Notes: generated by a model from the letters alone, not told the origin. A DNA stretch of 38,408 nt from Xenorhabdus yunnanensis (GCF_028598805.1 NZ_JAQRFI010000044.1:1-38408); one strand, 5' to 3'. Counted from the first letter of the stretch, positions 1 through 7,105 are shown. A program made the numbers and translations.

Positions 1-41
1 GTAACGGAAAGGTGTTTTTCTTGGTATAACCCTTGGCCTCC

Positions 42-62
42 ACCCGCATAGCGGGGGGTTTT
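42..62 (+). terminator. Rho-independent terminator, end of an upstream gene
   Basis: A GC-rich hairpin (CCCGC, loop ATA, GCGGG) is followed by GTTTTAT. It presumably ends a transcript entering from outside the window. Confidence 0.6.
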
Positions 63-83
63 ATGTTTAAGAAGCTGACGCTA

Positions 84-108
84 CTTAAACTGGCTAAAGC
101 CATAATAA
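84..108. repeat. 25-bp dispersed direct repeat, copy A
   Basis: The 25 bases here recur exactly at 16055-16079. The core TGGC TAAA GCCA forms a small hairpin, and both copies are preceded by a GAAGC-type hairpin. This looks like a small dispersed intergenic element; I could not match it to a named family. Confidence 0.6.
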
Positions 109-167
109 AAATAATCACTATTAGCGATTATAACAATAAAAATAATAATTATATCCCACCGATATTC

Positions 168-190
168 CCCTCTGCTCTCAGAGGGAGTTT
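168..190 (+). terminator. Terminator hairpin with no intact gene in front
   Basis: A perfect 7-bp stem (CCCTCTG / CAGAGGG) with loop CTCT is followed by AGTTTTAT. No intact gene lies immediately upstream. It is followed by a start-like module resembling the one in front of the gene at 418. Confidence 0.5.
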
Positions 191-243
191 TATGAGTTTG
201 TCTTTTATATGAAGATGAATATATGAGCGATATAAATTATTAA
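191..243 (+). pseudogene. Degenerate duplicate of the leader and start of the gene at 418
   Basis: The stretch with TGAAGATGAATATATGAGCG closely matches the ribosome-binding site and start of the gene at 418 (TGAAGAGGAATATATGAACG). Both lie just behind a terminator hairpin. Here the frame closes after six codons (MSDINY). I read it as a decayed tandem duplicate; a tiny leader peptide is the alternative. Confidence 0.4.
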
Positions 244-360
244 TGAAGAGACTATCTTTCTAAATTTAAAAAAATTATTTATGACAGCACCAGTTAGTAA
301 CGTAAACAATAATAACAAATAGCAACTATAATAACTATATGCCTACGATTACATGAATTT

Positions 361-387
361 ACCCCCCTGAAACAGGGGGTTTTTTAT
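361..387 (+). terminator. Rho-independent terminator
   Basis: The stem CCCCCTG / CAGGGGG with loop AAA is followed by a run of T. It isolates the gene at 418 from upstream transcription, so that gene needs a promoter or read-through within the next 30 bases. Confidence 0.75.
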
Positions 388-417
388 AACTTTTGCCTTT
401 TACATGAAGAGGAATAT

Positions 418-891
418 ATGAACGATAATAAACTACTTGATGCTTATGATTATGAAGAGGCAATCACAGACACTTTGAGTGCATTGCCGTGGCAAACGGA
501 CTCCTACAACACGCTAGTTGAAAAAGTCACAGGTATTGTTGATTCATATAAAAATTGTCGGGAGGATGTATCAGTTATATGTGTTTACTGGATGACCGCA
601 GGCTGGATGGATTTAGGTGCGATGAAATCAGGAAAATATGTCCCTGATGAAAATGATAAACTTGAGGTGACTGAGCATATTCATTATATGTTTCAACTGG
701 TTGCTCGTCACCTAGCAAATGAATCTGCAAAAAACATAGCTTCTCACATGGCGCATGTGCATCATTGCTTTGAATATATAGCAAAAGGTTGTGAAAATCT
801 TCGCAACTCGAATCAGGAAATATTGTGTTCCGTGGCTGAAAAGTGGAGTGAATCACCTCATTCTCCCCTGCAACCCCCTGAAAAAAATTAA
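418..891 (+). CDS. Hypothetical protein, 157 aa
   Basis: I do not recognise this family. The start is well supported by AGAGGAA seven bases upstream of ATG. The protein is acidic, probably mostly helical and cytoplasmic, with no signal peptide or membrane segment. The middle (about residues 85-125) is rich in His and Ala and carries an HMAHVHHCF patch that could bind metal, but no known motif is complete. The C terminus is a short Pro/Ser tail. It lies between the terminator at 361-387 and the hairpin at 923-953, so it may be a stand-alone cistron or the first of two genes. Confidence 0.6.
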   Translation: MNDNKLLDAYDYEEAITDTLSALPWQTDSYNTLVEKVTGIVDSYKNCREDVSVICVYWMTAGWMDLGAMKSGKYVPDENDKLEVTEHIHYMFQLVARHLANESAKNIASHMAHVHHCFEYIAKGCENLRNSNQEILCSVAEKWSESPHSPLQPPEKN

Positions 892-922
892 AGCTATCCG
901 TTCTGATATCATTTTTGATATT

Positions 923-953
923 ATCCTTATTCATGCCTGATATGAATAAGGAT
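923..953 (+). promoter_or_regulatory. Perfect 12-bp inverted repeat covering the Shine-Dalgarno of the next gene
   Basis: ATCCTTATTCAT (923-934) and ATGAATAAGGAT (942-953) are exact inverted arms around a 7-base loop. The 3' arm contains AAGGAT, the ribosome-binding site for the ATG at 959. Folded in mRNA this would hide the site; as DNA it could be an operator. The weak T-run after it argues against a simple terminator. Confidence 0.6.
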
Positions 954-958
954 TTATA

Positions 959-1255
959 ATGACTTCCCGCCGTATATCTGACATTCAGAGAAAAACACTT
1001 AAAATACTCTATTGGCTCAACGTGCGAGAAGGCATAAATCATTTGCCTGTGCCCACGACGGCGCTATTCAAAATGGTTGCAAAAAATACTCAACACACCA
1101 TAGCTGCCAGTAATTACCGTACCTCCTGCCATACCCTTGTTGAGAGAGGTATATTGAATCAATATCGCAACCCTAAAACAGCCCGCCTCGCTGTCGATCT
1201 GACTCCCTATGGCACGCAGTTGGCAAAAGAGATTTGTGATAAAGATGGGGATTGA
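959..1255 (+). CDS. Small winged-helix-like protein, 98 aa
   Basis: The ATG follows AAGGAT with 5-7 bases spacing. The protein is basic. Helix-rich N-terminal residues (RKTLKILYWLNV) are followed by a block reading like a recognition helix and wing (residues 45-80, NYRTSCHTLVERGILNQYRN and RLAVDLT), as in accessory-element winged-helix proteins. I infer DNA binding from this pattern only and assign no family. The SD-sequestering inverted repeat just upstream suggests translational control or autorepression. Confidence 0.55.
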   Translation: MTSRRISDIQRKTLKILYWLNVREGINHLPVPTTALFKMVAKNTQHTIAASNYRTSCHTLVERGILNQYRNPKTARLAVDLTPYGTQLAKEICDKDGD

Positions 1256-1339
1256 TCCCCACTGTTCAGCAGATTTTTATGCTCTCTCCAAGTTATATTA
1301 GCTCAAATTCGAATTTACGCGTCATCACCATATTATTAT

Positions 1340-1369
1340 ACAAATACTTATATTAATATAAGTATTTGT
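1340..1369 (+). promoter_or_regulatory. Perfect 30-bp palindrome, candidate operator of the toxin-antitoxin locus
   Basis: The 30 bases equal their own reverse complement; the left arm is ACAAATACTTATATT. The right edge touches the -35 box of the promoter at 1369. A bound HTH antitoxin would block polymerase, the usual logic of type II autoregulation. Confidence 0.75.
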
Positions 1370-1398
1370 TGACAGATATAAGTCTCAAGCCTTATAAT
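1369..1398 (+). promoter_or_regulatory. Consensus sigma-70 promoter of the toxin-antitoxin locus
   Basis: TTGACA at 1369-1374 and TATAAT at 1393-1398 are both perfect consensus with an 18-base spacer. The transcript would start near 1405 and lead directly into the toxin gene. A promoter this strong fits tight repression through the overlapping palindrome. Confidence 0.8.
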
Positions 1399-1445
1399 TA
1401 AAACATCCTGAAAACGGAGATGCTCTTTAAAAATAGGGGAAATTG

Positions 1446-1706
1446 ATGGTCAAAGTGGTTTGGTCTAAAGCAGCAACTAAGCAGTTGATCAGGATCGACA
1501 CGAGATACCAGAAAGTGATAAAAAACAAAGTTAGTTTGCTTAGTGGTTTCCCTCTTGTGGATTTGGATATCAAAAAATTAACGGGAACAGAAGCCAGATA
1601 TAGGTTGAGAATAGGTGACTACAGAATCCTTTTTGAGCTTTCTGGTAAAGAACCGAAAATTTTAGAAGTACAGGAAGTTAAGCGAAGACAAACAAATACA
1701 TATTGA
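1446..1706 (+). CDS. RelE/ParE-family toxin
   Basis: An 86-aa basic protein with the RelE/ParE pattern: an N-terminal strand (VKVVWSKAATKQL), a helix pair, then the conserved middle LTGTEARYRLRIGDYRILFEL and a final strand, ILEVQEVKRR. Family members are mostly ribosome-dependent mRNA interferases (RelE-like) or gyrase poisons (ParE-like); the sequence does not decide which. I prefer ATG 1446 over TTG 1443 because AGGGG sits six bases before it. The toxin is the first gene, with the antitoxin 72 bases downstream, the HigBA-style order. A hairpin lies between them. Confidence 0.85.
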   Translation: MVKVVWSKAATKQLIRIDTRYQKVIKNKVSLLSGFPLVDLDIKKLTGTEARYRLRIGDYRILFELSGKEPKILEVQEVKRRQTNTY

Positions 1707-1712
1707 CTGGCA

Positions 1713-1736
1713 TGGCGGGGAATACCCGCCAGCTTT
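1713..1736 (+). terminator. Hairpin with T-run between toxin and antitoxin
   Basis: TGGCGGG / CCCGCCA with a five-base loop is followed by GCTTTTT. It looks like a terminator or attenuator inside the operon. It would reduce read-through from toxin to antitoxin unless the antitoxin has its own promoter in 1737-1778. Confidence 0.65.
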
Positions 1737-1778
1737 TTCCTCTATAAATGTAATGGTCAACACACTATTGGAGATAAT

Positions 1779-2153
1779 ATGGCTGGTATCCAGTTTATTA
1801 CAGATGAGAACGGCAACAAGCAGGCTGTAGTGCTTCCTATTGAGGAGTATGAACGCTTGCTTGCAGCGGTGGATTGTGATGAAGATTACGTCAGCATTCC
1901 TTACATCAAAGGCTCTAATGATGATGAAACTATTCCCCATGAAGTAATTAGCATTATGGTTGATGAAGGAATTACCCTTCATGCTGCATGGCGTATGTAT
2001 CGAGGTATATCACAGACAGAAGTAGCTGAAAAACTGGGAATAACACAAGCCGCGATCTCTCAGTTTGAAAAATCAGAACGTCCCCGACAAGCAACATTGG
2101 AAAAATTAGCCGCGCTTTATGGTTGTAGATCAACACAATTAATTTTGGATTGA
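1779..2153 (+). CDS. HTH antitoxin with N-terminal toxin-binding segment
   Basis: A 124-aa partner of the RelE-like toxin. Residues 1-35 (GNKQAVVLPIEEYERLL) resemble the Phd/RelB-type segment that docks on toxins. Residues 65-120 form an XRE-type helix-turn-helix (SQTEVAEKLGITQAAISQFE, then a third helix). The protein thus joins a neutralising segment to a DNA-binding domain and is the likely ligand of the palindrome at 1340-1369. The start has GGAG eight bases upstream. A GC-rich hairpin follows the gene. Confidence 0.85.
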   Translation: MAGIQFITDENGNKQAVVLPIEEYERLLAAVDCDEDYVSIPYIKGSNDDETIPHEVISIMVDEGITLHAAWRMYRGISQTEVAEKLGITQAAISQFEKSERPRQATLEKLAALYGCRSTQLILD

Positions 2154-2172
2154 GATTAATTAATTCATATCG

Positions 2173-2189
2173 GGCCGCGTAATGCGGCC
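2173..2189 (+). terminator. Terminator-like hairpin after the antitoxin
   Basis: GGCCGC, loop GTAAT, GCGGCC is a perfect stem followed by TTGCCTT. The T-run is weak, so termination may be partial. Confidence 0.5.
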
Positions 2190-2363
2190 TTGCCTTAAAA
2201 GGCATGAAATAAATGAGAGAAAACTTTATAGCAGTATTAAATATTTCGATGTTAAAGGTAAGATCACCGCTTATTATTAGGTATTCCAACGAATAGGGAT
2301 AATAATCGAATAGCGGTGATAACCGCTAACAATTCAGTATCAAAACACATTCTCCCCCCAAAT

Positions 2364-2561
2364 TTATGATTCGTCCTCGTATTCGACAATATAGGATAAT
2401 TTACCACAGGAATTACATTTGAAAACCATTGTGAGCATTGCACGAAAACAACCGGAATCAGGGGGGCCAATTTCTTCTTCTTCATCAATCGTATCTATGT
2501 GGTCAAGATCAGTAGAATGACAGCTCCAGCATGCTTGCTGTTTTGTTTCTGGATGTTGCAT
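2364..2561 (-). CDS. Small zinc-ribbon-like protein, 65 aa
   Basis: The start is supported by AGAGGTGA upstream of ATG. Two CxxC knuckles (CWSC near residue 11 and CNSC near residue 49) flank an acidic stretch (DTIDEEEEIG), the layout of a small zinc ribbon. It has no membrane segment and no other domain. Zinc binding is inferred from cysteine spacing. Such proteins are common in phage and island DNA and may bind nucleic acid or a protein partner. It is co-directional with the 81-aa gene upstream. Confidence 0.6.
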   Translation of the reverse strand: MQHPETKQQACWSCHSTDLDHIDTIDEEEEIGPPDSGCFRAMLTMVFKCNSCGKLSYIVEYEDES

Positions 2562-2659
2562 TTAAATTCACCTCTTTTCATTAGGAAAAAAGCACAGAGA
2601 AATGAAGAACACCGTCACAAGCGGCGGGGGATTCGGCCAAAAGAGATTAAGTAATGAGC

Positions 2660-2905
2660 CTAATCACGTTCTTTGTCGTTTTGCAGATGAGCAAGAAGTT
2701 GACTCACTTTCATGGAAAACGCGGATGGCCTCAATTCTGATTCTGATTCTGATGGTTCATAAGGCACCAGAAGTTGCTCATCATCCAATGTCATTTTGTC
2801 GATTTCGGAGAGATTCCAAAATCCCGCATTAGGTTCATCGGTATAACCGTACTGGTCTTGCCGCCAGAACGCATTTTTTTCAGCGCTAAAGATTTTGTAG
2901 TTCAT
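2660..2905 (-). CDS. Hypothetical acidic protein, 81 aa
   Basis: I do not recognise this protein. It is hydrophilic and rich in aromatic residues at its N terminus (YKIFSAEKNAFWRQDQYGY). It contains a Ser-Glu run near residue 53 encoded by three copies of a TTCTGA hexamer (plus strand 2736-2753), a potential slippage tract that would not change frame. The start rests on a weak purine-rich site. It probably shares a transcript with the zinc-ribbon gene about 100 bases downstream. Confidence 0.45.
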   Translation of the reverse strand: MNYKIFSAEKNAFWRQDQYGYTDEPNAGFWNLSEIDKMTLDDEQLLVPYEPSESESELRPSAFSMKVSQLLAHLQNDKERD

Positions 2906-3099
2906 CCCATCATACGATCAACTCTCTTGTAACATCGATATTAATTCTCGTATGTACTATGTCAACTTTTAAAAACATAAATCAACATATCATGATACGT
3001 TTTATTGGTGTTTACCCTAATCGAGCAGTAATCATCATCATTTTACGGGCTATATTTAGTGGGTGAATTGACGAACAACGCAAAAATAAGGGCGAAAAT

Positions 3100-3213
3100 A
3101 TGAAACTTGATTGGCATCCCGCCGATATTCTGGTTGCGGTACGTAAAACAGGAATTTCTTTGGCTGGGTTATCGCGGCGAGCCGATACCGAAAGGAATGA
3201 TATGGCATCTTAA
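3100..3213 (+). pseudogene. Truncated Ner/Nlp-like regulator
   Basis: The first 24 codons read MKLDWHPADILVAVRKTGIS, nearly the same as the intact Ner-like protein at 15765. After SLAGLSRRA the sequence diverges and stops at 37 codons, so most of the helix-turn-helix is missing. Family members are small transcriptional regulators related to Mu Ner. This copy is probably non-functional. Confidence 0.7.
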
Positions 3214-3616
3214 TTTCAGTTGCTCCAATTACCGCAAATAATCACATCAATTTAAATAGGATTTCATAATACTGCTACATATAGTGCCTTCAATCATTTG
3301 AATATAAATGGCTTACATTGTACAAGGTGTAGCACTATTTTGGAATGTTATTTAGGTTTCGTGTAACATTTCATTATAGGCATTTTATTTCCTATCAATG
3401 ACCTGATTAATTTATTAAATCAAATTAAAATTATTATAAATCAGAATGCTTGTATTTATAATCCAGTGAATCATTAATTTATTATAAATTAAATTCAGAC
3501 AGTTATTTGAAAATTAATCTAAAAAAACTATTTCCTCTATTTAACTTAATGCTGTAGTTTCCAATTTCACATCTGCGCATTCGTATATTCGAAATTACCG
3601 TGCAATGCCAAATACC
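3214..3616. other. AT-rich intergenic stretch
   Basis: About 400 bases of strongly AT-rich DNA with no convincing ORF on either strand. Several short direct TTATAAAT-type words occur near 3430-3495 but form no regular array. It probably holds the upstream region of the secreted toxin gene. Confidence 0.5.
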
Positions 3617-3635
3617 TCATGTCAAAGCGACATGA
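3617..3635 (+). promoter_or_regulatory. Inverted repeat upstream of the EndoU-like gene
   Basis: TCATGTC, loop AAAGC, GACATGA is perfect over seven bases per arm and lies 28 bases before the toxin start. It could be an operator or a leader hairpin. There is no clear terminator T-run. Confidence 0.45.
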
Positions 3636-3662
3636 CTAATTTTTATTGTAAAATAGGAAACA

Positions 3663-4112
3663 ATGATGAAAAAATTATTCGTAATCATTCTGACGATCTT
3701 TTGTGTCGCATTCGGTTCGCTGTCTCATGCAAATTCAATGGACGTTCCCGATAAGAAAGCGTGTAAACACCGTGTTGTTAATCAACTCAGATCATTTCAA
3801 GGGAAAGTTTATCATTTTGGAAATCAAACGTTTAAATTAGATAGAAAAGGAATGAAACATATCCTTGAACGGCATCACCCTTGTTTCTGGAATGGCTCAA
3901 TTAAAAAGACACAAAGTTTTTTTTCTAGTGAAATGACAGTAAACGAGATTGTTAACGCCATTGAGAGTATAATGCAGAAAAACAGGGCTGTTTTAATAAA
4001 AAAAGGGATTTTTTTCTTCAAAATTAACGGCAAATACAAAGGGCATTGGTATACTGTAGGATTCAAACGCGGAAGAATAGGCCAGTTTTATCCGAAGTTA
4101 GACTTAGACTAG
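3663..4112 (+). CDS. Secreted EndoU-like ribonuclease toxin
   Basis: A 149-aa precursor. Residues 1-23 form a Sec signal peptide (charged start MMKK, hydrophobic core, SHA cleavage site). The mature part resembles the bacterial EndoU (BECR-fold) toxin domain: RKGMKHILERHHP (H66, H71, H72), a Lys/Thr pair (KKTQSFF, 81-87), the helix MTVNEIVNAIESIM (91-104), and the C-terminal HWYTVGFKRGRIGQFYP, equivalent to the family's final strand and aromatic end. EndoU domains usually sit at the C terminus of CdiA or Rhs proteins, so a stand-alone exported copy is unusual. C34 and C74 could form a disulfide. The next gene, 13 bases downstream, fits an immunity role. The family call is from motif pattern only. 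Confidence 0.6.
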   Translation: MMKKLFVIILTIFCVAFGSLSHANSMDVPDKKACKHRVVNQLRSFQGKVYHFGNQTFKLDRKGMKHILERHHPCFWNGSIKKTQSFFSSEMTVNEIVNAIESIMQKNRAVLIKKGIFFFKINGKYKGHWYTVGFKRGRIGQFYPKLDLD

Positions 4113-4125
4113 GATCAAAGTAAAA

Positions 4126-4602
4126 ATGACAAACATAAATATAAGTATCAATTCGTATATTAAAATTGGAGATGAGTTTATTGATTTTTTTCAATATGAA
4201 GGTAATATAAAAGATCCTTTTTATTTAGAAGGTGCATTGGAATTAACTATTAATGGGAAACCTCTTATTGATAAATCCATGTGGGATTACATAGATCAAC
4301 TTTGGGGTTATTTCTCGGAGGGGTTATCATTAGTCTATGAAAATAAAGAATTTGAAAGTACTTTCCCTGATCAACCAATAAATGTGAAATTCATTCCGTT
4401 AAAAGGGCATAAAAGAGTGAGTGTAAGTGTTCGTTGTCCTTTCTGTACAGAGGTTAAAACTTCTATCGATAAAAATGAATTTTTAATTGCGATGCGGGAT
4501 CATGCAATAAAATTTTTTGAAAAATTAGGGTACTTAGATCCTTCATTACTAGACGTAATTGCATTAACAAAGCAAACTTATTTAGATAAAATTAAATTAT
4601 AA
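4126..4602 (+). CDS. Probable immunity protein for the EndoU-like toxin, 158 aa
   Basis: An acidic, soluble protein with no signal peptide. It starts 13 bases after the toxin stop and ends at a strong terminator, so the two form a tight bicistron. One CPFC knuckle occurs near residue 105. I do not recognise the fold. The immunity role is inferred from order, spacing, charge opposite to the basic toxin, and cytoplasmic location. Codon use is very AT-rich, like its neighbour. Confidence 0.55.
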   Translation: MTNINISINSYIKIGDEFIDFFQYEGNIKDPFYLEGALELTINGKPLIDKSMWDYIDQLWGYFSEGLSLVYENKEFESTFPDQPINVKFIPLKGHKRVSVSVRCPFCTEVKTSIDKNEFLIAMRDHAIKFFEKLGYLDPSLLDVIALTKQTYLDKIKL

Positions 4603-4625
4603 AATTGAGATTAATACAAGGCTTT

Positions 4626-4653
4626 GACCGTTACTTGTGACGGTCGTTTTTTT
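4626..4653 (+). terminator. Rho-independent terminator of the toxin-immunity pair
   Basis: GACCGT / ACGGTC with an eight-base loop is followed by eight T. It separates this operon from the convergent minus-strand genes. Confidence 0.8.
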
Positions 4654-4694
4654 ATCTAAGAGGGTTTATAGGCGTTTGGCCGAATGCTAAAACT

Positions 4695-5581
4695 AAATTC
4701 CGTTTTCTGAGGCGATCCTATAAGGATACTGAAGAAGTTTGACTTCAATAAGAAAGGCTGGTGCTTACACACCGACCTTCTAAGCACAAATCCAACTGAA
4801 ACAGGGTGTTTTGTTGAATAAAAACTAAGGTAACAGCTTTGATTCTTATTGCCTACAACGCACTGCGATGATAAAAAACTTGCTGTCATCTTATTATGCT
4901 AATGTTTTTTCCCTATTACGCTTATATTCAGCAACTTGAGCCACCAGCTTTAACATGGCTTGCTCAGCGGCTAACGATTTCTCTTCTTCTGGTGCGCCAA
5001 TTACTGCGTATTTATCAAGCTCTTCCACACGAACACAGTAAGACCAAAGAGACGGATCTTTTTTGACAACTCCTGCTGTTTGTGGAGAAATAAAAACCAA
5101 ATCATATGTAACCAGATCGTTTTGAAAATACATATATGCAATGCGGCCAATCCCTGCTTGCATTAATCCGTTATGTACGATGGCTTCTTTGATACTGTCA
5201 GATTGGGTAACACAGGATTCAGGTAGCTTCTGTTTGAATGCCGTGGTTACATTGATACCGGTTGATGTCCCATTTGATGTAGCGCGCCACTGTCCAACCA
5301 GGGTTCCATTTATAGTAACAATAGGATCAATAGTCATTGGGTAATTTCGCATGATGAAACGTATAAATAGCTCGTTAGTCATGGGGTGGTAACAATGACA
5401 GTCATGCTGCTTCTCGAATTCCTCTATATGCTCCAAATCGTCGGTTTTCGCTATAATCCAATTGAAGCCATTGGAAACTCTCATCATGGCATGACCTTCA
5501 TCGGTCATACTTTCGAGCTGAGAACCCGCTAGTAATGCTGTTGCTATGTTGAGATCGAATGCTGAGTAGTTCCCTTCTTTA
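4695..5581. repeat. Long direct repeat, copy 1 (887 bp)
   Basis: This segment, from the downstream flank of the 243-aa gene into its 5' end, is repeated at 16013-16806 with only scattered substitutions. Copy 2 lacks 103 bp between two GTCAT words (5401-5405 and 5504-5508 here). The shared part ends at CCCTTCTTTA. Confidence 0.85.
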
Positions 5582-5625
5582 CTACGAGTAAGGATAAAGT
5601 TATCAGCAATGATATAATCGGTCAT
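4894..5625 (-). CDS. Unknown accessory protein, 243 aa
   Basis: I do not recognise this family. It is soluble. A central block (TIDPIVTINGTLVGQWRATSNG, about 108-130) reads as beta strands. It ends in a charged Ala/Glu helix (EEEKSLAAEQAMLKLVAQVAEY). It starts 8 bases after the dUTPase-like gene, so the two are co-transcribed and probably work together. A second, damaged copy of most of this gene lies at 16228-16806, so the sequence has moved or been duplicated as a unit. No catalytic motif was found. Confidence 0.7.
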   Translation of the reverse strand: MTDYIIADNFILTRSKEGNYSAFDLNIATALLAGSQLESMTDEGHAMMRVSNGFNWIIAKTDDLEHIEEFEKQHDCHCYHPMTNELFIRFIMRNYPMTIDPIVTINGTLVGQWRATSNGTSTGINVTTAFKQKLPESCVTQSDSIKEAIVHNGLMQAGIGRIAYMYFQNDLVTYDLVFISPQTAGVVKKDPSLWSYCVRVEELDKYAVIGAPEEEKSLAAEQAMLKLVAQVAEYKRNREKTLA

Positions 5626-5633
5626 AATGGCTC

Positions 5634-6131
5634 TTATTTCTCAACTTTGGATTTTTCAGTTTTACTTTTCTCTGCTGAACTTGTTTCAGCGTTTGCTGTT
5701 TTCAGTTCAGTGAATTTATCCTCTGAGATTTCATCAAACGATGCCTTTGTAACTTCTTCAATTACGCCTTGAGCTATGAACATACCATCTATGATTTTAA
5801 ATGGCTTAGCACCAGATTCCACCACCAGCTTAATGATGATCTCATCGCGGTAATCAGAATCGATAATACTGACACACTCGGCAGGGCGAGCATGGTATTC
5901 ACATCCCATATCTGTAGTTGCGTAAATTTTCATACAATACCCCGAAGGTATCGCAACTTTTATCCCCGTTCGAATAATGTAGGCTAGATGAGATACCCCA
6001 TTATCAATAGCAGTGTATAAATTATACTCTACCGCTGCCAGATCGAATCCTGCTGCACCTTCAGTGCGATATACAGGGATAATTGCGTTGGGGTGTGTAC
6101 GGCAGATAACTACAGGGACTTGCTTGATCAT
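5634..6131 (-). CDS. dUTPase-like protein lacking several catalytic motifs, 165 aa
   Basis: The trimeric dUTPase fold is recognisable. Motif I is GAAGFDLAA (about residues 26-34) and motif III is IIDSDYRDEI with its Asp. The motif II region reads YATTDMGCEYHA where active enzymes have an Arg-Ser-Ser group, and the motif IV Arg is replaced (MFIAQ). The Gly-rich motif V is absent; a Ser/Lys/Glu tail (SSAEKSKTEKSKVEK) takes its place. The enzyme normally hydrolyses dUTP to dUMP, and this version may be inactive. Some phage dUTPases act as signalling proteins, which is an alternative role. It is first gene of a pair with the 243-aa protein. Confidence 0.75.
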   Translation of the reverse strand: MIKQVPVVICRTHPNAIIPVYRTEGAAGFDLAAVEYNLYTAIDNGVSHLAYIIRTGIKVAIPSGYCMKIYATTDMGCEYHARPAECVSIIDSDYRDEIIIKLVVESGAKPFKIIDGMFIAQGVIEEVTKASFDEISEDKFTELKTANAETSSAEKSKTEKSKVEK

Positions 6132-6425
6132 GGGGAAGATTCCTGATTGATTGGTCTTAGTTTATTTAAAATTGGCTAATTTGTTATAGGTATCACAACT
6201 AATAAAATCATATCAATTAAATATGAGGAATAACAAACAACAATAAATTTGACACATGACCAACTATTTATTCATGGGATATTTTCATAATTCAACTGTT
6301 ATGTTTTTATCACCTCAAAAATATAAAGAGTAAATATTTGCTTTATAGTCTATTTATGTTTTCTCTTTATAAGAGTAAATTAATAGAAAAATCCCAAATA
6401 TAGCTTTTATTTTACGGAGAAATTT
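6132..6425. promoter_or_regulatory. AT-rich divergent intergenic region
   Basis: This must carry outward promoters for the dUTPase-like operon (minus) and the MrpJ-like regulator (plus). It is very AT-rich, typical of H-NS-bound DNA, and I could not single out one promoter with confidence. Confidence 0.4.
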
Positions 6426-6848
6426 ATGATTAAATCATTATCAGATACAAATGGTTATCAAATTGAGAATGCTAATATACGGGTTGGTCAACGTATCCTC
6501 GCACGGCGAAAAGAACTGAGGGTGACAGCAACTGATTTAGCCAAACGGATTGGTACATCTCAACAACAATTATCCAGATATGAAAGAGGGACTAATAGAA
6601 TTAATGTGGCTCATATTGCTGCAATTTCTTTTGAATTAAACACTCCAGTTGGTTGGTTTTTTATGGATTGCTTTCCTAATGAAGAAAAAAAGAATAAAGT
6701 TTCTTCACTCGAATCTGTGGAAGATACAGAATTAAAAGAACGCTTCGAGCAAATCTGGCCTCAGTTATCACATAAACAGCATCGAACTCTAATATTGTTT
6801 CTGGATGAATGCCTAAACGCATGGCAAAATCATCGGAACGTTCATTGA
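6426..6848 (+). CDS. XRE/MrpJ-like transcriptional regulator, 140 aa
   Basis: The helix-turn-helix spans residues 20-75 (VGQRILARRKELRVTATDLA, IGTSQQQLSRYERG), followed by a WFF-type motif and an acidic C-terminal helix. The SQQQLSRYERG recognition helix is the hallmark of MrpJ-like regulators, which in Proteus, Xenorhabdus and Photorhabdus repress motility and act with fimbrial genes. No fimbrial genes are in the window, so this may be an orphan paralogue or the element's own regulator. ATG follows CGGAGAA. Confidence 0.8.
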   Translation: MIKSLSDTNGYQIENANIRVGQRILARRKELRVTATDLAKRIGTSQQQLSRYERGTNRINVAHIAAISFELNTPVGWFFMDCFPNEEKKNKVSSLESVEDTELKERFEQIWPQLSHKQHRTLILFLDECLNAWQNHRNVH

Positions 6849-7105
6849 GTGTGAATACTATGTTTGAGACTGATCAACAAATTGAATGCGTAACCAATGA
6901 ATTTATTGTTAATAATGTAAATTGCATTAAAGAATTAAATAATGTTTTTATTTTTTAAATAATTTTTATGGTTTTTGTTGCTACATATTATATCGTTGAG
7001 CTACGATTGCTCCCGCTTAAAGGCGGTTCTGGAAGGTGAGGTTAGCTTTTTCGACAATTGCATAACTTTGATATCAGCGCGAAACCAGATACCTGAAAGC
7101 TAAGA

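Noticed and set aside
575-1042. 155-aa ORF on the minus strand opposite the genes at 418 and 959
   Set aside because: It covers both better-supported plus-strand genes, has no ribosome site and no protein-like pattern.
2602-2832. 76-aa plus-strand ORF
   Set aside because: Antisense to the 81-aa gene; composition looks like a shadow frame.
4656-4889. 77-aa ORF in the downstream flank of the 243-aa gene, echoed at 15826-16074
   Set aside because: Repeated only because the DNA is duplicated; frames are not kept between the copies and there is no ribosome site.
6860-6958. 32-codon ORF after the MrpJ-like gene
   Set aside because: Open but very short, AT-rich and without a convincing ribosome site; the rest of 6849-7105 holds no other candidate.
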